Shown here: piece by piece, positions 14,737-23,352 of the stretch
How the letters are laid out: each line of letters opens with the position of its first letter
How positions within the stretch are numbered: position 1 is the stretch's first letter
Source: a virus
Reading direction: 5' to 3' (one strand)
Virus record (IMG/VR): IMGVR_UViG_3300032163_000051
Coordinates: 1 to 38,474 of that record
DNA: 38,474 nt
Notes under the pieces: generated by a model
Told to the model about the DNA's origin: nothing
What the model saw: only the letters and a program-made list of their open reading frames with translations
Database searches by the model: none
Translations under genes and position numbers: made by a program

Positions 14737-15057
14737 GTGCCAATGAGCCCTGAAACAGCCGTCGCGCCGCTTCAGCAAGCGCCGCCAGACCGGCCCACCC
14801 GGCGACTCGAGGACTGGGCCCGCGAGGGCCTTGCGCTCCTCTTCGGAGACCGCAGGCTCGACGACAACGAACGGCAGGTTCTCCGAGAATTCATGGAGGA
14901 AGTGGCGCTGCGCGCTGCGAACGGCGGGGTCGGCAACGGGGGCACTCCGGCTGCCGGCGCCGAGCCAGCGATGCCTCCGCCGGGCGCAGGAGACATGAAC
15001 CAGAACGTCGAGGACATGGGCGCCGTCGAAGGCGCGGTCCCCGAGGAGGCGTACTGA
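14737..15057 (+). CDS. Small acidic protein before the scaffold gene, 106 residues
   Basis: GTG 14737 is six bases behind AGGAGGT; ATG 14743 is possible. The first half is helical (RRLEDWAREGLALLF, then DNERQVLREFMEEVALRA), and the rest is low-complexity, rich in Gly, Pro and Ala, ending in an acidic tail. It may be a head-assembly cofactor given its position; no family recognised. Confidence 0.5.
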   Translation: MPMSPETAVAPLQQAPPDRPTRRLEDWAREGLALLFGDRRLDDNERQVLREFMEEVALRAANGGVGNGGTPAAGAEPAMPPPGAGDMNQNVEDMGAVEGAVPEEAY

Positions 15058-15058
15058 T

Positions 15059-15880
15059 ATGACCGGACCGATGATTCCCGCCGACGCTATGGCGAAGGCT
15101 GAAGGGAAGGCCGAGAAGGTCGACTTCTACGCTGAGTTGACCGATGCGGAACGCGCTGAGGAAGGGCTGCCCCCGCGGGAGACTCCGAAACCGGAACCCG
15201 CGCCCGGCGAGAAACCCGGACCCACCGCAACCCCGGACGAGGAAGAAGAGTCCGAGGACGAAGAGGACGAAGAGGAGGGCGGTGCCGAGGACGCCACCGC
15301 GAAGCTCTTCGAGGAGATCGCGAGCCTGCGAGAGGAAATCGGTGACGCACTCGGAAAGAGCGAGCCCGCACCGAAGGGTGGGGAGAAAGACGAAGAACTC
15401 CAAGCACTCCTCGAGCACGACGATCCCGCGATCCGCGCCAATGCCGAGCGCCTTCAGCGCGCCGAGACCCGCCTGGCGGAATTGGAAACCAGTGCGCGTC
15501 AGGAACGCTACGACCGCCAACTCGCCAAGGACGCAGCCGAGTTCGCCGACGTGAAGGAGAACTACACGGTCGGCGGCGCCCCGATCACCAAGTCCCAGAT
15601 CAAAGAGGTCGAGAATTACATCTTGCAGAACCCCGAAATCGGAAGTCGCCTTTCGATCGAGCAGATCACTCGGTTGGTGTACCCCAATGCGGTGAGATCA
15701 GAGCGCAGGTCGCCCCCAGCCAAAGGCTCCGGCGGCTCGAACAACGGCAGAGAACCCGCCGTCGCCACGATCGTAACCGAGGGTGCCAGCGGAGGCGCTT
15801 CGTCGGAGGGGTTCAAGCCAAGGCCCAACGAAACAATCGAGTCCGCGCTCGGAGAGGCGAGAAAACGCTTCGGCTGGTGA
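15059..15880 (+). CDS. Capsid scaffolding-like protein, 273 residues
   Basis: It directly precedes the major capsid gene. It is highly charged and helical: an acidic run (EEEESEDEEDEEEGG, about residues 61-75), a long coiled-coil region (about 85-165, LEEIASLREEI-type and RLQRAETRLAELETSARQER), and a flexible Gly/Ser/Pro end. This composition and position are typical of scaffolding proteins, which guide shell assembly and then leave. No protease domain is seen. Confidence 0.7.
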   Translation: MTGPMIPADAMAKAEGKAEKVDFYAELTDAERAEEGLPPRETPKPEPAPGEKPGPTATPDEEEESEDEEDEEEGGAEDATAKLFEEIASLREEIGDALGKSEPAPKGGEKDEELQALLEHDDPAIRANAERLQRAETRLAELETSARQERYDRQLAKDAAEFADVKENYTVGGAPITKSQIKEVENYILQNPEIGSRLSIEQITRLVYPNAVRSERRSPPAKGSGGSNNGREPAVATIVTEGASGGASSEGFKPRPNETIESALGEARKRFGW

Positions 15881-15908
15881 CGCGGGCTAGAAATAGGAGA
15901 CGACGGAA

Positions 15909-16937
15909 ATGACTTCATCCTTCCCCTGGAACCAAGTAAACGTGATGGTCCAGGATTACATCATTCCGACGATCCACGACCAGATTTTCCTCTCGAACGC
16001 GATGTTCATGCGTATGAAGGGCAAAGCCAAGAACTTCACGGGAGGTCGTCGCATCGTGGTCCCGCTCGCGTGGCGCACGCAGGGCGGAATCAAGTGGTTC
16101 GCCGGAGCAGACGTGTTCGCGCCAACGATTCGCGACCCGTTCCAGGCTGCGGAGTTCACGCCGAAGAACGCCGTCGTCGATCTCACGATCGACTGGGACG
16201 AGCAGATGACCGCCTCGGGCCCGCAGAAGGTGCTGGACCTCATGGAAGAGAAGGGCGAAATGGCCCGGAACACCTTCTTCGACGGCATGGGTTCGGACAT
16301 CTACAACGACGGCACCGACCCCAAGGCGATGGCTGGCCTTCAGTACGCCCTGAAGGTTGGTGCCAGCGGATTCGTCCCGCCCACGATGACCTACGGCGGG
16401 ATCTCGCGCAGCTCCACCGTAAACACCTGGTGGAACCACAACGTCGACCACACCGGGTATATCACCGGAGCGTCGAGCACGTTCGCTGGCGTTCAGTTCG
16501 GTCCGATCAACCGGATGTTCGCCGCGATCAAGCTCCGGTCCGGAAAGGCCCCCACGATGATCCTCAGCAACGTGGGTTCGTGGAGCGACGTGCATTACGC
16601 GCTCGTGAAGAACGAGCGGTATCAGAGGCCGCAGCAGCAGTCGGACTTGTTCAAGGCGGGGTTCGAGAACTTCATGTTCCGCAACGCGACCTGGGTGCAG
16701 GATGAAAAATCGCCGCGCGGAACGACCTCGAACAAGTACGAGAACGTCTACTTCATCCACGAGCCGGCTGTCCGGCTCCACGTCGACTCGCGGGCGGACT
16801 TCGCGTTTGAACCGTTCCGCAAGCCCCACAACTCGATGACGCGCACCGCCTACATCCTGTGGCGCGGTGAGTTCATCATCTCCGAGCCGCGTTCGTGCGG
16901 TGTCATGGACAACATTGACACCAGCGGCGTTTCGTAA
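15909..16937 (+). CDS. Major capsid protein, 342 residues
   Basis: Position after scaffold and portal, and a size of 342 residues, fit a major head protein, presumably HK97-fold. Features include NQVNVMVQDYIIPTIHDQIF at the N-terminus, a strand pair (VDLTIDWDEQMTASGPQKVLD) followed by a helix (EKGEMARNTFFDGMG), and a late domain (SVYFIHEP-like strand, then YILWRGEFIISEPRSCG). No cleavage site is evident. It is expected to be the most abundant virion protein. Confidence 0.8.
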   Translation: MTSSFPWNQVNVMVQDYIIPTIHDQIFLSNAMFMRMKGKAKNFTGGRRIVVPLAWRTQGGIKWFAGADVFAPTIRDPFQAAEFTPKNAVVDLTIDWDEQMTASGPQKVLDLMEEKGEMARNTFFDGMGSDIYNDGTDPKAMAGLQYALKVGASGFVPPTMTYGGISRSSTVNTWWNHNVDHTGYITGASSTFAGVQFGPINRMFAAIKLRSGKAPTMILSNVGSWSDVHYALVKNERYQRPQQQSDLFKAGFENFMFRNATWVQDEKSPRGTTSNKYENVYFIHEPAVRLHVDSRADFAFEPFRKPHNSMTRTAYILWRGEFIISEPRSCGVMDNIDTSGVS

Positions 16938-16952
16938 GGGGGCGGGCCAACC

Positions 16953-17507
16953 ATGTTGAATATCGGACTGGAAACACAGCAGCAGATCCGCGGCGGTGAC
17001 GGCACCCTCCTCTGGAGCGGAGCCCAGGTCGTCGGCGTGGATTACTTGGTCCAGAGCAACGAGGCGTCGGCAACCGCGCTCATGGGCGAGGCGATGACGT
17101 TCGACCCTCAGACGGTGGCGCTCGGTTTCATCCCGAGACAGGAGACCACGGCCGCGGGCGCAACCCCGGCGTCGGATCTTCCGGGCACTCTGGTCATCGG
17201 CGCTCTGAGAACCCCGGCTTCGGCCGGCGCGTCGGTCCCGTTCTTGGGAGTGGCCCAGGAGCCGATCAAGGCGGGCGGCAAGGGTCTCGTGGCTGGCGCG
17301 GGAAGCCTCACGAGCGTTCTCGTGACCACGGCGGCTCTCACGCTCGGCCTGAAGATCGGAACGTCCGCGACGGCAGGGCTGTGTGCAGCCGTCACGGCCA
17401 GCACGACTGTCGGGTTCGTACTCGGAATCTGCATCAAGATCAACACGACTGGCGCGACGGGAACCGGCAGCACTAGCTGGGCTGGCGTCCTGGTTAACCC
17501 GGCATAA
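16953..17507 (+). CDS. Probable capsid decoration protein, 184 residues
   Basis: It follows the capsid gene by 15 bases. The sequence is rich in Ala, Gly, Thr and Val with short beta stretches (DYLVQSNEASATALMGEAM, then GKGLVAGAGSLTSVLVTTAA) and no charged domains. Genes here commonly encode decoration or capsid-stabilising proteins. A terminator-like hairpin lies 25 bases after its stop. Confidence 0.55.
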   Translation: MLNIGLETQQQIRGGDGTLLWSGAQVVGVDYLVQSNEASATALMGEAMTFDPQTVALGFIPRQETTAAGATPASDLPGTLVIGALRTPASAGASVPFLGVAQEPIKAGGKGLVAGAGSLTSVLVTTAALTLGLKIGTSATAGLCAAVTASTTVGFVLGICIKINTTGATGTGSTSWAGVLVNPA

Positions 17508-17531
17508 GGAGAGGGTTCACGATGAAGCGGG

Positions 17532-17564
17532 CGCCGCGCGCAGACCATCGCGCGCGGCGTTTCT
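17532..17564 (+). terminator. Intrinsic terminator-like hairpin
   Basis: A 10-base GC stem (17532-17541 with 17550-17559) and an 8-base loop are followed by TTTCT. It lies between the decoration gene and the next gene. It could reduce transcription of later genes after the capsid genes. The T run is short, so termination may be partial. Confidence 0.55.
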
Positions 17565-17586
17565 AAATGGGATAGGAGGAAACTCG

Positions 17587-18045
17587 ATGCGCAAGGCGAC
17601 GGCGTTGCTGATTCTTCTCGTGGCTGGGTTGGCGCTGCTCGCCGCGACTCAGGTGAACACGAGAGACCCGACCGAAAGGGTGCTATGGAACGGCCCGAAG
17701 GCGTCTCCAGACACGCTCGAGCTGACCCCGGTGAGCGCGGGCACGCTGACCGACATTGACTACATCTACGTCTCCAACGTCGCCGGCGGGACAGCGACGA
17801 ACGCGAACGTCGCCATCTGGCGGTACAGTCGCGGCTACACCGGCGCAGACACGACGATCGACTCGGTTGTCGTCTATCAGTACAAAGCCATTGGTGGGCC
17901 GGCCGCGGCGCCGAACCTGGGGCACCTCCTCGCTCCCCCGGGCGGTATCTACAAAAGTGCCATGAAGGACACGCTCAAGATCATCGTTACGATGGCCTCG
18001 GCATCGAGTCTTTACGTCGCCTGCAAATACCACGAAGGAAGGTGA
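17587..18045 (+). CDS. Exported or virion-surface beta-rich protein, 152 residues
   Basis: ATG 17587 follows a good ribosome site (TAGGAGGAAA). The N-terminus is a signal-peptide-like helix (RKATALLILLVAGLALLAAT). The mature part has Thr/Ala-rich beta stretches (DIDYIYVSNVAGGTATNANV, then TLKIIVTMASASSLYVAC). An N-terminal signal is unusual for a virion protein; the protein could be processed or membrane-attached in infected cells. Confidence 0.5.
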   Translation: MRKATALLILLVAGLALLAATQVNTRDPTERVLWNGPKASPDTLELTPVSAGTLTDIDYIYVSNVAGGTATNANVAIWRYSRGYTGADTTIDSVVVYQYKAIGGPAAAPNLGHLLAPPGGIYKSAMKDTLKIIVTMASASSLYVACKYHEGR

Positions 18046-18134
18046 CGGTGCCCGCGATCCCGCAGTCGGTCGCCTTGGTCTCGGATCTGGCGAGTTGGAT
18101 GCTGCGGCTCATTGCGCGACGACGTGAAGCCTGA
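18042..18134 (+). CDS. 30-residue small protein
   Basis: GTG 18042 overlaps the preceding stop (GTGA) behind GAAGGAAG. It encodes a short amphipathic helix (SVALVSDLASWMLRLIARRR). Very small and without a match; kept because of the tight coupling and ribosome site. Confidence 0.35.
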   Translation: MTVPAIPQSVALVSDLASWMLRLIARRREA

Positions 18135-18150
18135 AGTGGAGACCTGGTAA

Positions 18151-20004
18151 ATGGCAGCAGGGATAAGCCAACCGACTCCCAACGGCGGGAACATCCTCTA
18201 CGAGGACGACGCCCATGCCGACGCTTCTGGCGACGGCGTAGCGGGGTCTTACGGTGCGGAGGACTGGTACCAGAAGGTCGTAGCGATGGGCTGGAAGGCG
18301 GCCGACGGCGTGACTCCGGCTATCGAGAAGCGCACCGGGGCGACTCCGCACTACGTCTCCCACGTGTCGATCCAGAACGGGGACGGCTCGGGAACGGCAA
18401 CGACGACCTGGCGCGACTCGCGCATCAAGATCGACTTCGACGCCGGAAAGACCCACCTGTTCAGCGGCACCGGCACGGCGAACCGATGGGCGAAGCTGGG
18501 GAAGGTCATCGACGACGGCGTGAACCCCCCGTTCGGCTACGACGGAGTGGACGCCACGTTCGGACTGTCCACGACGTTCAACGGGCAGAACCAAATATAC
18601 GGTTCGCACTTGAGAACCGTCGTGGCGTCGGGCAACGCGCTTTTGACGATTCGGCGGTCTGCGGGCGGCGAGTCGGACTTGGTGGACTCGATTCTTGAGG
18701 TGGTCGGTCCAGGAGTCGCGGCCATCGGGATCGGCTTCACGACGACGATACGCCGCGCTATCGGAAACAAGTTCATTGTCACGGCACCCACGGCCGCCAA
18801 TTCTGGTCTCACGTCCTACGGCACCGATTCCGCGTCGAACAATCAGGTGGCGGGAGCAAGTCCGCAGTACCTGATAAACGTCTTCAACGCGCCGGTCTTC
18901 ACGATTGACACCCGGCTCGCGGGCACTCCGACTGTGGCGGACATCTTAGGCTCGACGCCCGGAGAGGATCACGTTGATCTCACGTGGTCCAAGCGCGCGG
19001 CGCAGATGGGCGTCAGGGGTCCCGCAACCGACTGGCGCACCTGGCTCCCGACCATCGTGGACGCATCGGGCAATCCCGCGTCAGGAAAGCTCGCGGAACT
19101 CGTGAACGCCGCAGGAGCGGTGGTCGTCTCGGCAACGTCGGATTCGCGTGGGCAGATCGCCTACACGACCAGCGGGTACAGCGGCCACGTGATTTCCGGC
19201 GCTGCCAAGGCGAGGCTGTGGGCCTTCGATACCGGCTGGACCGAGCAGGGGCCGTTCACCGTGAAGATCGACGGGCAGAAAGTCCTGACGTTCGCCTGGC
19301 CGAGGACTCAGTACACGGTCGGCGGCACCGTCTACGACCAACTGCTGCCGGTGAGGGACACCATCGGCCCGGCGGAGACCCTGAAGGCAAACTTCAGCGT
19401 GAATCCGGGCGGAGGGCAGCCGTCTCTCTCCGTGCAGTTTACGGACCGGAGCACGACGAGGCCGCTAGACACGATCACCGCATGGCTTTGGAGCTTCGGA
19501 GATGGCCAGACGAGCACGGCGCAGAATCCGTCTCATACCTATTCGGCGGCGGGACTCTACGCTGTCACGCTGACAGTGACCGACGCTAGCGGGCAGGTGT
19601 CCGAATCGGATGTCGCTGCCATCTACGTCGCGGCGGTGCCTGGCAGTTACGTGCGCCAGAGCGTGCCAGCGACACCATTCGTGCCGATCGACGTTCCAGG
19701 GACGCAGTTCGCGACACAAGACGTGCCCGCAACCCCGTTCGTGCGGACCATCGAGCCCGCGAGCGCGTTCACTCCTTGCCGAGAGAATACCCCCGTTGTC
19801 GAGGAGACCGGCGAGTACGTCATATTTGGGGACGTTGTATTGCCAGTAGAAGTCGAAGTGCCAGCGTTCACTCATCGCAGCAGACCAGCCACCGCATTCG
19901 CCCGTAAGCCCGTCACTGCGGTGGAGTACGGCGAGTGTGGAGCGCCTACTGAGAAGACCGAGGAGTTCGTGATCTTCGGCGATGTCGTGCTACCAGTAGC
20001 CTAG
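18151..20004 (+). CDS. Tail fibre or surface protein with PKD domain and C-terminal repeats, 617 residues
   Basis: The N-terminal half (about residues 1-270) is beta-rich. A PKD domain lies at about residues 415-500 (LKANFSVNPGGGQPSLSVQF, then WLWSFGDGQTST and HTYSAAGLYAVTLTVTD). After it come repeats: a VPATPFV-type unit occurs several times, and the 12-residue unit EYVIFGDVVLPV recurs 50 codons later as EFVIFGDVVLPV (at 19813 and 19963). PKD domains bind carbohydrate or protein surfaces, and repeats often build fibre shafts. Host attachment is therefore likely. Confidence 0.65.
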   Translation: MAAGISQPTPNGGNILYEDDAHADASGDGVAGSYGAEDWYQKVVAMGWKAADGVTPAIEKRTGATPHYVSHVSIQNGDGSGTATTTWRDSRIKIDFDAGKTHLFSGTGTANRWAKLGKVIDDGVNPPFGYDGVDATFGLSTTFNGQNQIYGSHLRTVVASGNALLTIRRSAGGESDLVDSILEVVGPGVAAIGIGFTTTIRRAIGNKFIVTAPTAANSGLTSYGTDSASNNQVAGASPQYLINVFNAPVFTIDTRLAGTPTVADILGSTPGEDHVDLTWSKRAAQMGVRGPATDWRTWLPTIVDASGNPASGKLAELVNAAGAVVVSATSDSRGQIAYTTSGYSGHVISGAAKARLWAFDTGWTEQGPFTVKIDGQKVLTFAWPRTQYTVGGTVYDQLLPVRDTIGPAETLKANFSVNPGGGQPSLSVQFTDRSTTRPLDTITAWLWSFGDGQTSTAQNPSHTYSAAGLYAVTLTVTDASGQVSESDVAAIYVAAVPGSYVRQSVPATPFVPIDVPGTQFATQDVPATPFVRTIEPASAFTPCRENTPVVEETGEYVIFGDVVLPVEVEVPAFTHRSRPATAFARKPVTAVEYGECGAPTEKTEEFVIFGDVVLPVA

Positions 20005-20023
20005 GGGAACGGAGCATGAAAAC

Positions 20024-21964
20024 ATGAGAAAGTTACTCGCAGTCCTCCTGGTAGCGTCGCTATGGTGCGGCTCTGCCCTCGGCTTCCTTGGAACCGGGGT
20101 GGGTGGTTTGTGGGGCACTCCTAACGGTTCTTTCACCTCATTTAATTACCCAGGCACCGATGCAGGGTTGGCCTCGATGGACGCTTCGTTCCTCACGACC
20201 GGGCTCGGGCAAATGTTCGTGGGCACCGAAGGCTTGGCGATGCCTGCCTACCGTCCTGGCGTCATCTACATCCGCCACAGGTACGACAAGTATCAGATTT
20301 GGGGTGTCCCCTTCGAGTCGGCGCACCGCGGGGTGACCACGTTCCGAGCAGACTCGACGGGCATCGCGGTAGCCGGCAAGGCGGTCGCGTCCGATTCCAT
20401 GCGTACTCCTCAGATCATGGCGACGAACGGGATCGTCTCGCGTCTCGGTCCCGCGTCCTCGGCTGGCAGCGGTGGAGCGATACGGTTCGTGGACGGGGGG
20501 ACGTTTCTAGCTACGGGACCGGGAATACAGGCGGCGTTGGACGATCTGCCGATGGCTGGCGGAGAAGTCTGGGTGATGACTCCAGTGAGTGGGATCACCA
20601 CGACAATTAACATCGGCAGTTCGGACAGCACGCTCAGTTCGGCTAGCTGGAAGTCGGCCACGCTCCGATTGTTCAGTCACGATTTTTCAGACAGTGGTGG
20701 TGGGACTGGAGCAATCCTATCTGGATCGGCCAACCCGTTGATCGCCATGTACGGAATCGGTTCAAGAATCATAGGCGAAGGACGGGCCACGGGAATCAAG
20801 GCTACCAGCACCAACCGGATCATCGACATAACGAATGAATGTACCAACGCCAGGGTACAAGGGTTGTCTCTCATTGGCGGCTCAACGGCCATAAAAGCGC
20901 ATGGCACAACGTCCGGATTGAGACTATCGGATTTGTTCTTACAGAGTCAAAGCGCCAATGCCATTGAGACTCAAGACCTTGAAGACTTGTGTGAGTTTGA
21001 CAATATCGCCGTGTACAACGCAGGCGGTGCCGGATGGAGAAACGGGATAACGGGTAGCGTCGGGCACGGCGCCTCTGCTGGTCTCACCAACTACGGGGGC
21101 CATAATTCAGTATTCAGGAATTTGTTTTTTACGGCCAGTACGGGACCGGCAATTTGGTGGGAAAGCGACGCAGCCACGTTTGCAGTAACAAATGTATCAT
21201 TCGAGAATATTCAGATATGGAGTAGCCACAGAGACGCCATCCGAATGATCCTCAAGGGCGGTGGCCCCTCAACGGCCATTGCAATCAGGGACGTTGACAT
21301 ATCCGCAGCTGCCGTTGACTCCTCTGGTGTTTATCCGGCTATCTGGTTAAAGAACACCAACAAAGCGGTACTCGACAATATACACATCAACACCACAGGT
21401 TATAAGTACTTGGTTTGGATGGATGCTACCGTCGGAATGAGGAATGCAATATCCAATCTCTACGGAGAGGTAGCAGGGGCCACGGCCTATGATTTGAGGT
21501 TGACGGCTGGCGAGATAAGTGTAGCGAATGTTTGGGGTTCTGGAGCCTATCCGACATATATCCCAACAATTGACCCCGCTTCGGCTGCGACGGTGACCAA
21601 CTCATTTCCTTACGGATTTCGTGCCAGGGGTTCGGCAAGTGCCGACTCCCTCCGCGCCGACAAGGGCCTCTACCTCGGCGGCCAGTTCATCACCAAGATG
21701 ATCTTGCCTACTGCGCTCACGTTCGCCATCGGCTCTATCCCGGCGGCCTCCACGTTCGACACCACGTTGACCGTGACCGGCGTGGACGTGGCGAGCACAT
21801 GGGAGTGCAACATATCTCCTGTGGGCGCGAGCATGCCTACCGGAACCGGGGTCGGGTCATGCCGCGTCACGGCGGACAATACCGTCACCGCGCGGTTCTT
21901 CAACGTGACGGCGGGGGCCATAAACGTGCCGAGCCAGACGTGGAGAGTGAGGGCGTTTAAGTGA
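20024..21964 (+). CDS. Secreted-type beta-helix tailspike-like protein, 646 residues
   Basis: The protein starts with a signal-like peptide (MRKLLAVLLVASLWCGSALG). The central region (about residues 165-520) shows repeated short strands with Asn, Gly and Ser turns, as in pectate-lyase-like right-handed beta helices (SRIIGEGRATGIKATSTNRI, then NARVQGLSLIGGSTAI). Such domains form trimeric tailspikes that bind or cut polysaccharides. The C-terminal 100 residues form a separate beta domain. The central part of the gene is clearly richer in A and T than its neighbours, pointing to domain exchange. Confidence 0.7.
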   Translation: MRKLLAVLLVASLWCGSALGFLGTGVGGLWGTPNGSFTSFNYPGTDAGLASMDASFLTTGLGQMFVGTEGLAMPAYRPGVIYIRHRYDKYQIWGVPFESAHRGVTTFRADSTGIAVAGKAVASDSMRTPQIMATNGIVSRLGPASSAGSGGAIRFVDGGTFLATGPGIQAALDDLPMAGGEVWVMTPVSGITTTINIGSSDSTLSSASWKSATLRLFSHDFSDSGGGTGAILSGSANPLIAMYGIGSRIIGEGRATGIKATSTNRIIDITNECTNARVQGLSLIGGSTAIKAHGTTSGLRLSDLFLQSQSANAIETQDLEDLCEFDNIAVYNAGGAGWRNGITGSVGHGASAGLTNYGGHNSVFRNLFFTASTGPAIWWESDAATFAVTNVSFENIQIWSSHRDAIRMILKGGGPSTAIAIRDVDISAAAVDSSGVYPAIWLKNTNKAVLDNIHINTTGYKYLVWMDATVGMRNAISNLYGEVAGATAYDLRLTAGEISVANVWGSGAYPTYIPTIDPASAATVTNSFPYGFRARGSASADSLRADKGLYLGGQFITKMILPTALTFAIGSIPAASTFDTTLTVTGVDVASTWECNISPVGASMPTGTGVGSCRVTADNTVTARFFNVTAGAINVPSQTWRVRAFK

Positions 21965-22023
21965 TCCCCTTCCTGATCGCGGCACTCGCGCTCCTGCCGT
22001 TCGGGATAGTGACATGCAACTGA
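21961..22023 (+). pseudogene. Truncated signal-peptide start cut off by the HNH gene
   Basis: GTG 21961 overlaps the tailspike stop (GTGA) and opens a 20-codon frame of a hydrophobic leader (VIPFLIAALALLPFGIV) that stops at TGA 22021-22023, inside the HNH start. A similar leader (VLSILLTILATLPLLLG) begins the gene after the HNH gene. It is most simply read as the cut-off 5' end of that gene, though a tiny real peptide is possible. Confidence 0.4.
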
Positions 22024-22469
22024 CCGGCCTGTGTATCAATTGGGGTGGTGGGATCGCCGCAGATGGTTATGGATGTACTAGGCTACGAGGCAGAACGATG
22101 AAGGCGCATCGCGCCGCCTGGATCTCGGTCAATGGTCCACTCTCCGGCGGAAGGAATACGTTGGTTCTCCACCGATGCAACAACAAACGCTGCGTGAACA
22201 TCTCGCACCTCTACATTGGCAGCGACCACGATAATGTGATGGATTCCATACGAGACGGGAAGCATCCCTCGGTCGCCGTCGCGCGTAAGACTCATTGTGT
22301 ACACGGGCATCCGCTCTCTGGAGACAATCTCCACCTATACCCGTCCAAGTCGCCAAAACGCAGGTGGAGAGGGATGCAGCGGGTATGCCGAGAGTGCCAC
22401 AGACAGAATGCCAGAAGGCAACGTGATGCCATGAAAGCGAGGAAGGCCGCGTGCTCAGTATCCTCCTAA
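22014..22469 (+). CDS. HNH homing endonuclease, 151 residues
   Basis: The HNH_3-type core is clear: KAHRAAWISVNGPLSGG, then LVLHRCNNKRCVNISHLYIG, then HDNVMDSIRDG. A C-terminal zinc ribbon (CVHGHPL, then CRECHRQNARRQR) replaces the HTH seen in the other HNH gene. It lies inside the tail-gene series with no other link to virion assembly, so it is probably a selfish mobile gene. Its start region overlaps the end of the 20-codon leader frame. Confidence 0.85.
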   Translation: MQLTGLCINWGGGIAADGYGCTRLRGRTMKAHRAAWISVNGPLSGGRNTLVLHRCNNKRCVNISHLYIGSDHDNVMDSIRDGKHPSVAVARKTHCVHGHPLSGDNLHLYPSKSPKRRWRGMQRVCRECHRQNARRQRDAMKARKAACSVSS

Positions 22470-22690
22470 CGATCCTCGCCACCCTGCCGCTGCTCTTGGG
22501 ACAGGGAACGCCTAAAGGGGCGAGGGCGTACATCGCCCCGTGTGCCCCCGATACCGTGGAGGTCATCGAGCAGCAGATTCTCGCGCCGGATACGACGTAC
22601 ACGATGGACGGAATTCCTCACGTGACTTGCCGCGTGGTACTGTGTGTGCCGGAGGGCGTGGACTTGAACGAGGGAAGGAAAGCGAAATGA
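22451..22690 (+). CDS. Small exported protein with two Cys, 79 residues
   Basis: GTG 22451 lies inside the end of the HNH gene. The N-terminus is a signal peptide (VLSILLTILATLPLLLG). The mature part is short with cysteines (IAPCAPD, then VTCRVVLCVPEG) that could form a disulphide. The stop overlaps the adaptor start (ATGA). Function unknown; its 5' end may have been rebuilt after the HNH insertion. Confidence 0.5.
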   Translation: MLSILLTILATLPLLLGQGTPKGARAYIAPCAPDTVEVIEQQILAPDTTYTMDGIPHVTCRVVLCVPEGVDLNEGRKAK

Positions 22691-23352
22691 GCACACAAGT
22701 CAGTTACCTCGTTGACGATGCCGCTCAAGCGATCGGGGACCCGAACAAGCAGCGGGTTCAACTCTCTCAGTGGCTCTCGATCTATAACCGGAGCAACCGC
22801 GAACTGTGCGAGAAGGCCAACGTCCTCAAGTTTCGAGACAAGTTCACGCTCGTGCCCGGCCAGATCGACTACGACTATCCCGAGGGCATGGTCGTGATGT
22901 CGGCCATCCACGTCTCGGAGACACCCGCCGACGACAGCACCTTCCGAGTGATCAATGAGTACCGCGAGGACGAGTTCCGGGAGATGACCAGCGGTGCTTA
23001 CCCGAGCGCGACATTGCCGTCCGGTTACTTCGCGGACTCCAACTGGTTTTACCTGGTGCCTATGGTTGACGTGCAGATCGTTGACGGAGGGTGCATCACC
23101 TACTTCGGACTTCCGGACCGGGTGTTGGACCTCAACGGCGTCATGCAGGCGGACGACTTAGCGCAGGACTATCTCTTGCGCCGAATGATTATCCACGGGC
23201 TCACATCGCGGAATCGGAGGGCCGAAGCAGACGACGAACTCAAGCTCTGGCTCGCGGACATGGAATCTCTTCAGGACAAGCTGGAGGACCGAAGCATTGA
23301 TCGGCGGTCCAGCATCGCTCCGCGCAGACGCGGATACAGTGGGATGCGGTAA
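22687..23352 (+). CDS. Head-tail adaptor (gp4-like head-completion) protein, 221 residues
   Basis: ATG 22687 overlaps the previous stop. The layout matches podovirus adaptors that form a ring under the portal: a helical N-terminus (VDDAAQAIGDPNKQRVQLSQ), a middle beta segment with DKFTLVPGQIDYDYPEGMV, and a C-terminal helix with basic tail (DELKLWLADMESLQDKLEDR). It is coupled to the nozzle gene by TAATG. Assigned by order and pattern. Confidence 0.65.
   Translation: MSTQVSYLVDDAAQAIGDPNKQRVQLSQWLSIYNRSNRELCEKANVLKFRDKFTLVPGQIDYDYPEGMVVMSAIHVSETPADDSTFRVINEYREDEFREMTSGAYPSATLPSGYFADSNWFYLVPMVDVQIVDGGCITYFGLPDRVLDLNGVMQADDLAQDYLLRRMIIHGLTSRNRRAEADDELKLWLADMESLQDKLEDRSIDRRSSIAPRRRGYSGMR

Noticed and set aside
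15915-16829. 304-codon minus-strand frame opposite the capsid gene
   Set aside because: Mirror of GC-biased codons of the capsid gene; no ribosome site or motif. Similar long mirror frames opposite portal, nozzle and giant genes were rejected for the same reason.
17522-17566. 14-codon ATG frame after the decoration gene
   Set aside because: It is almost entirely the stem-loop of the predicted terminator.
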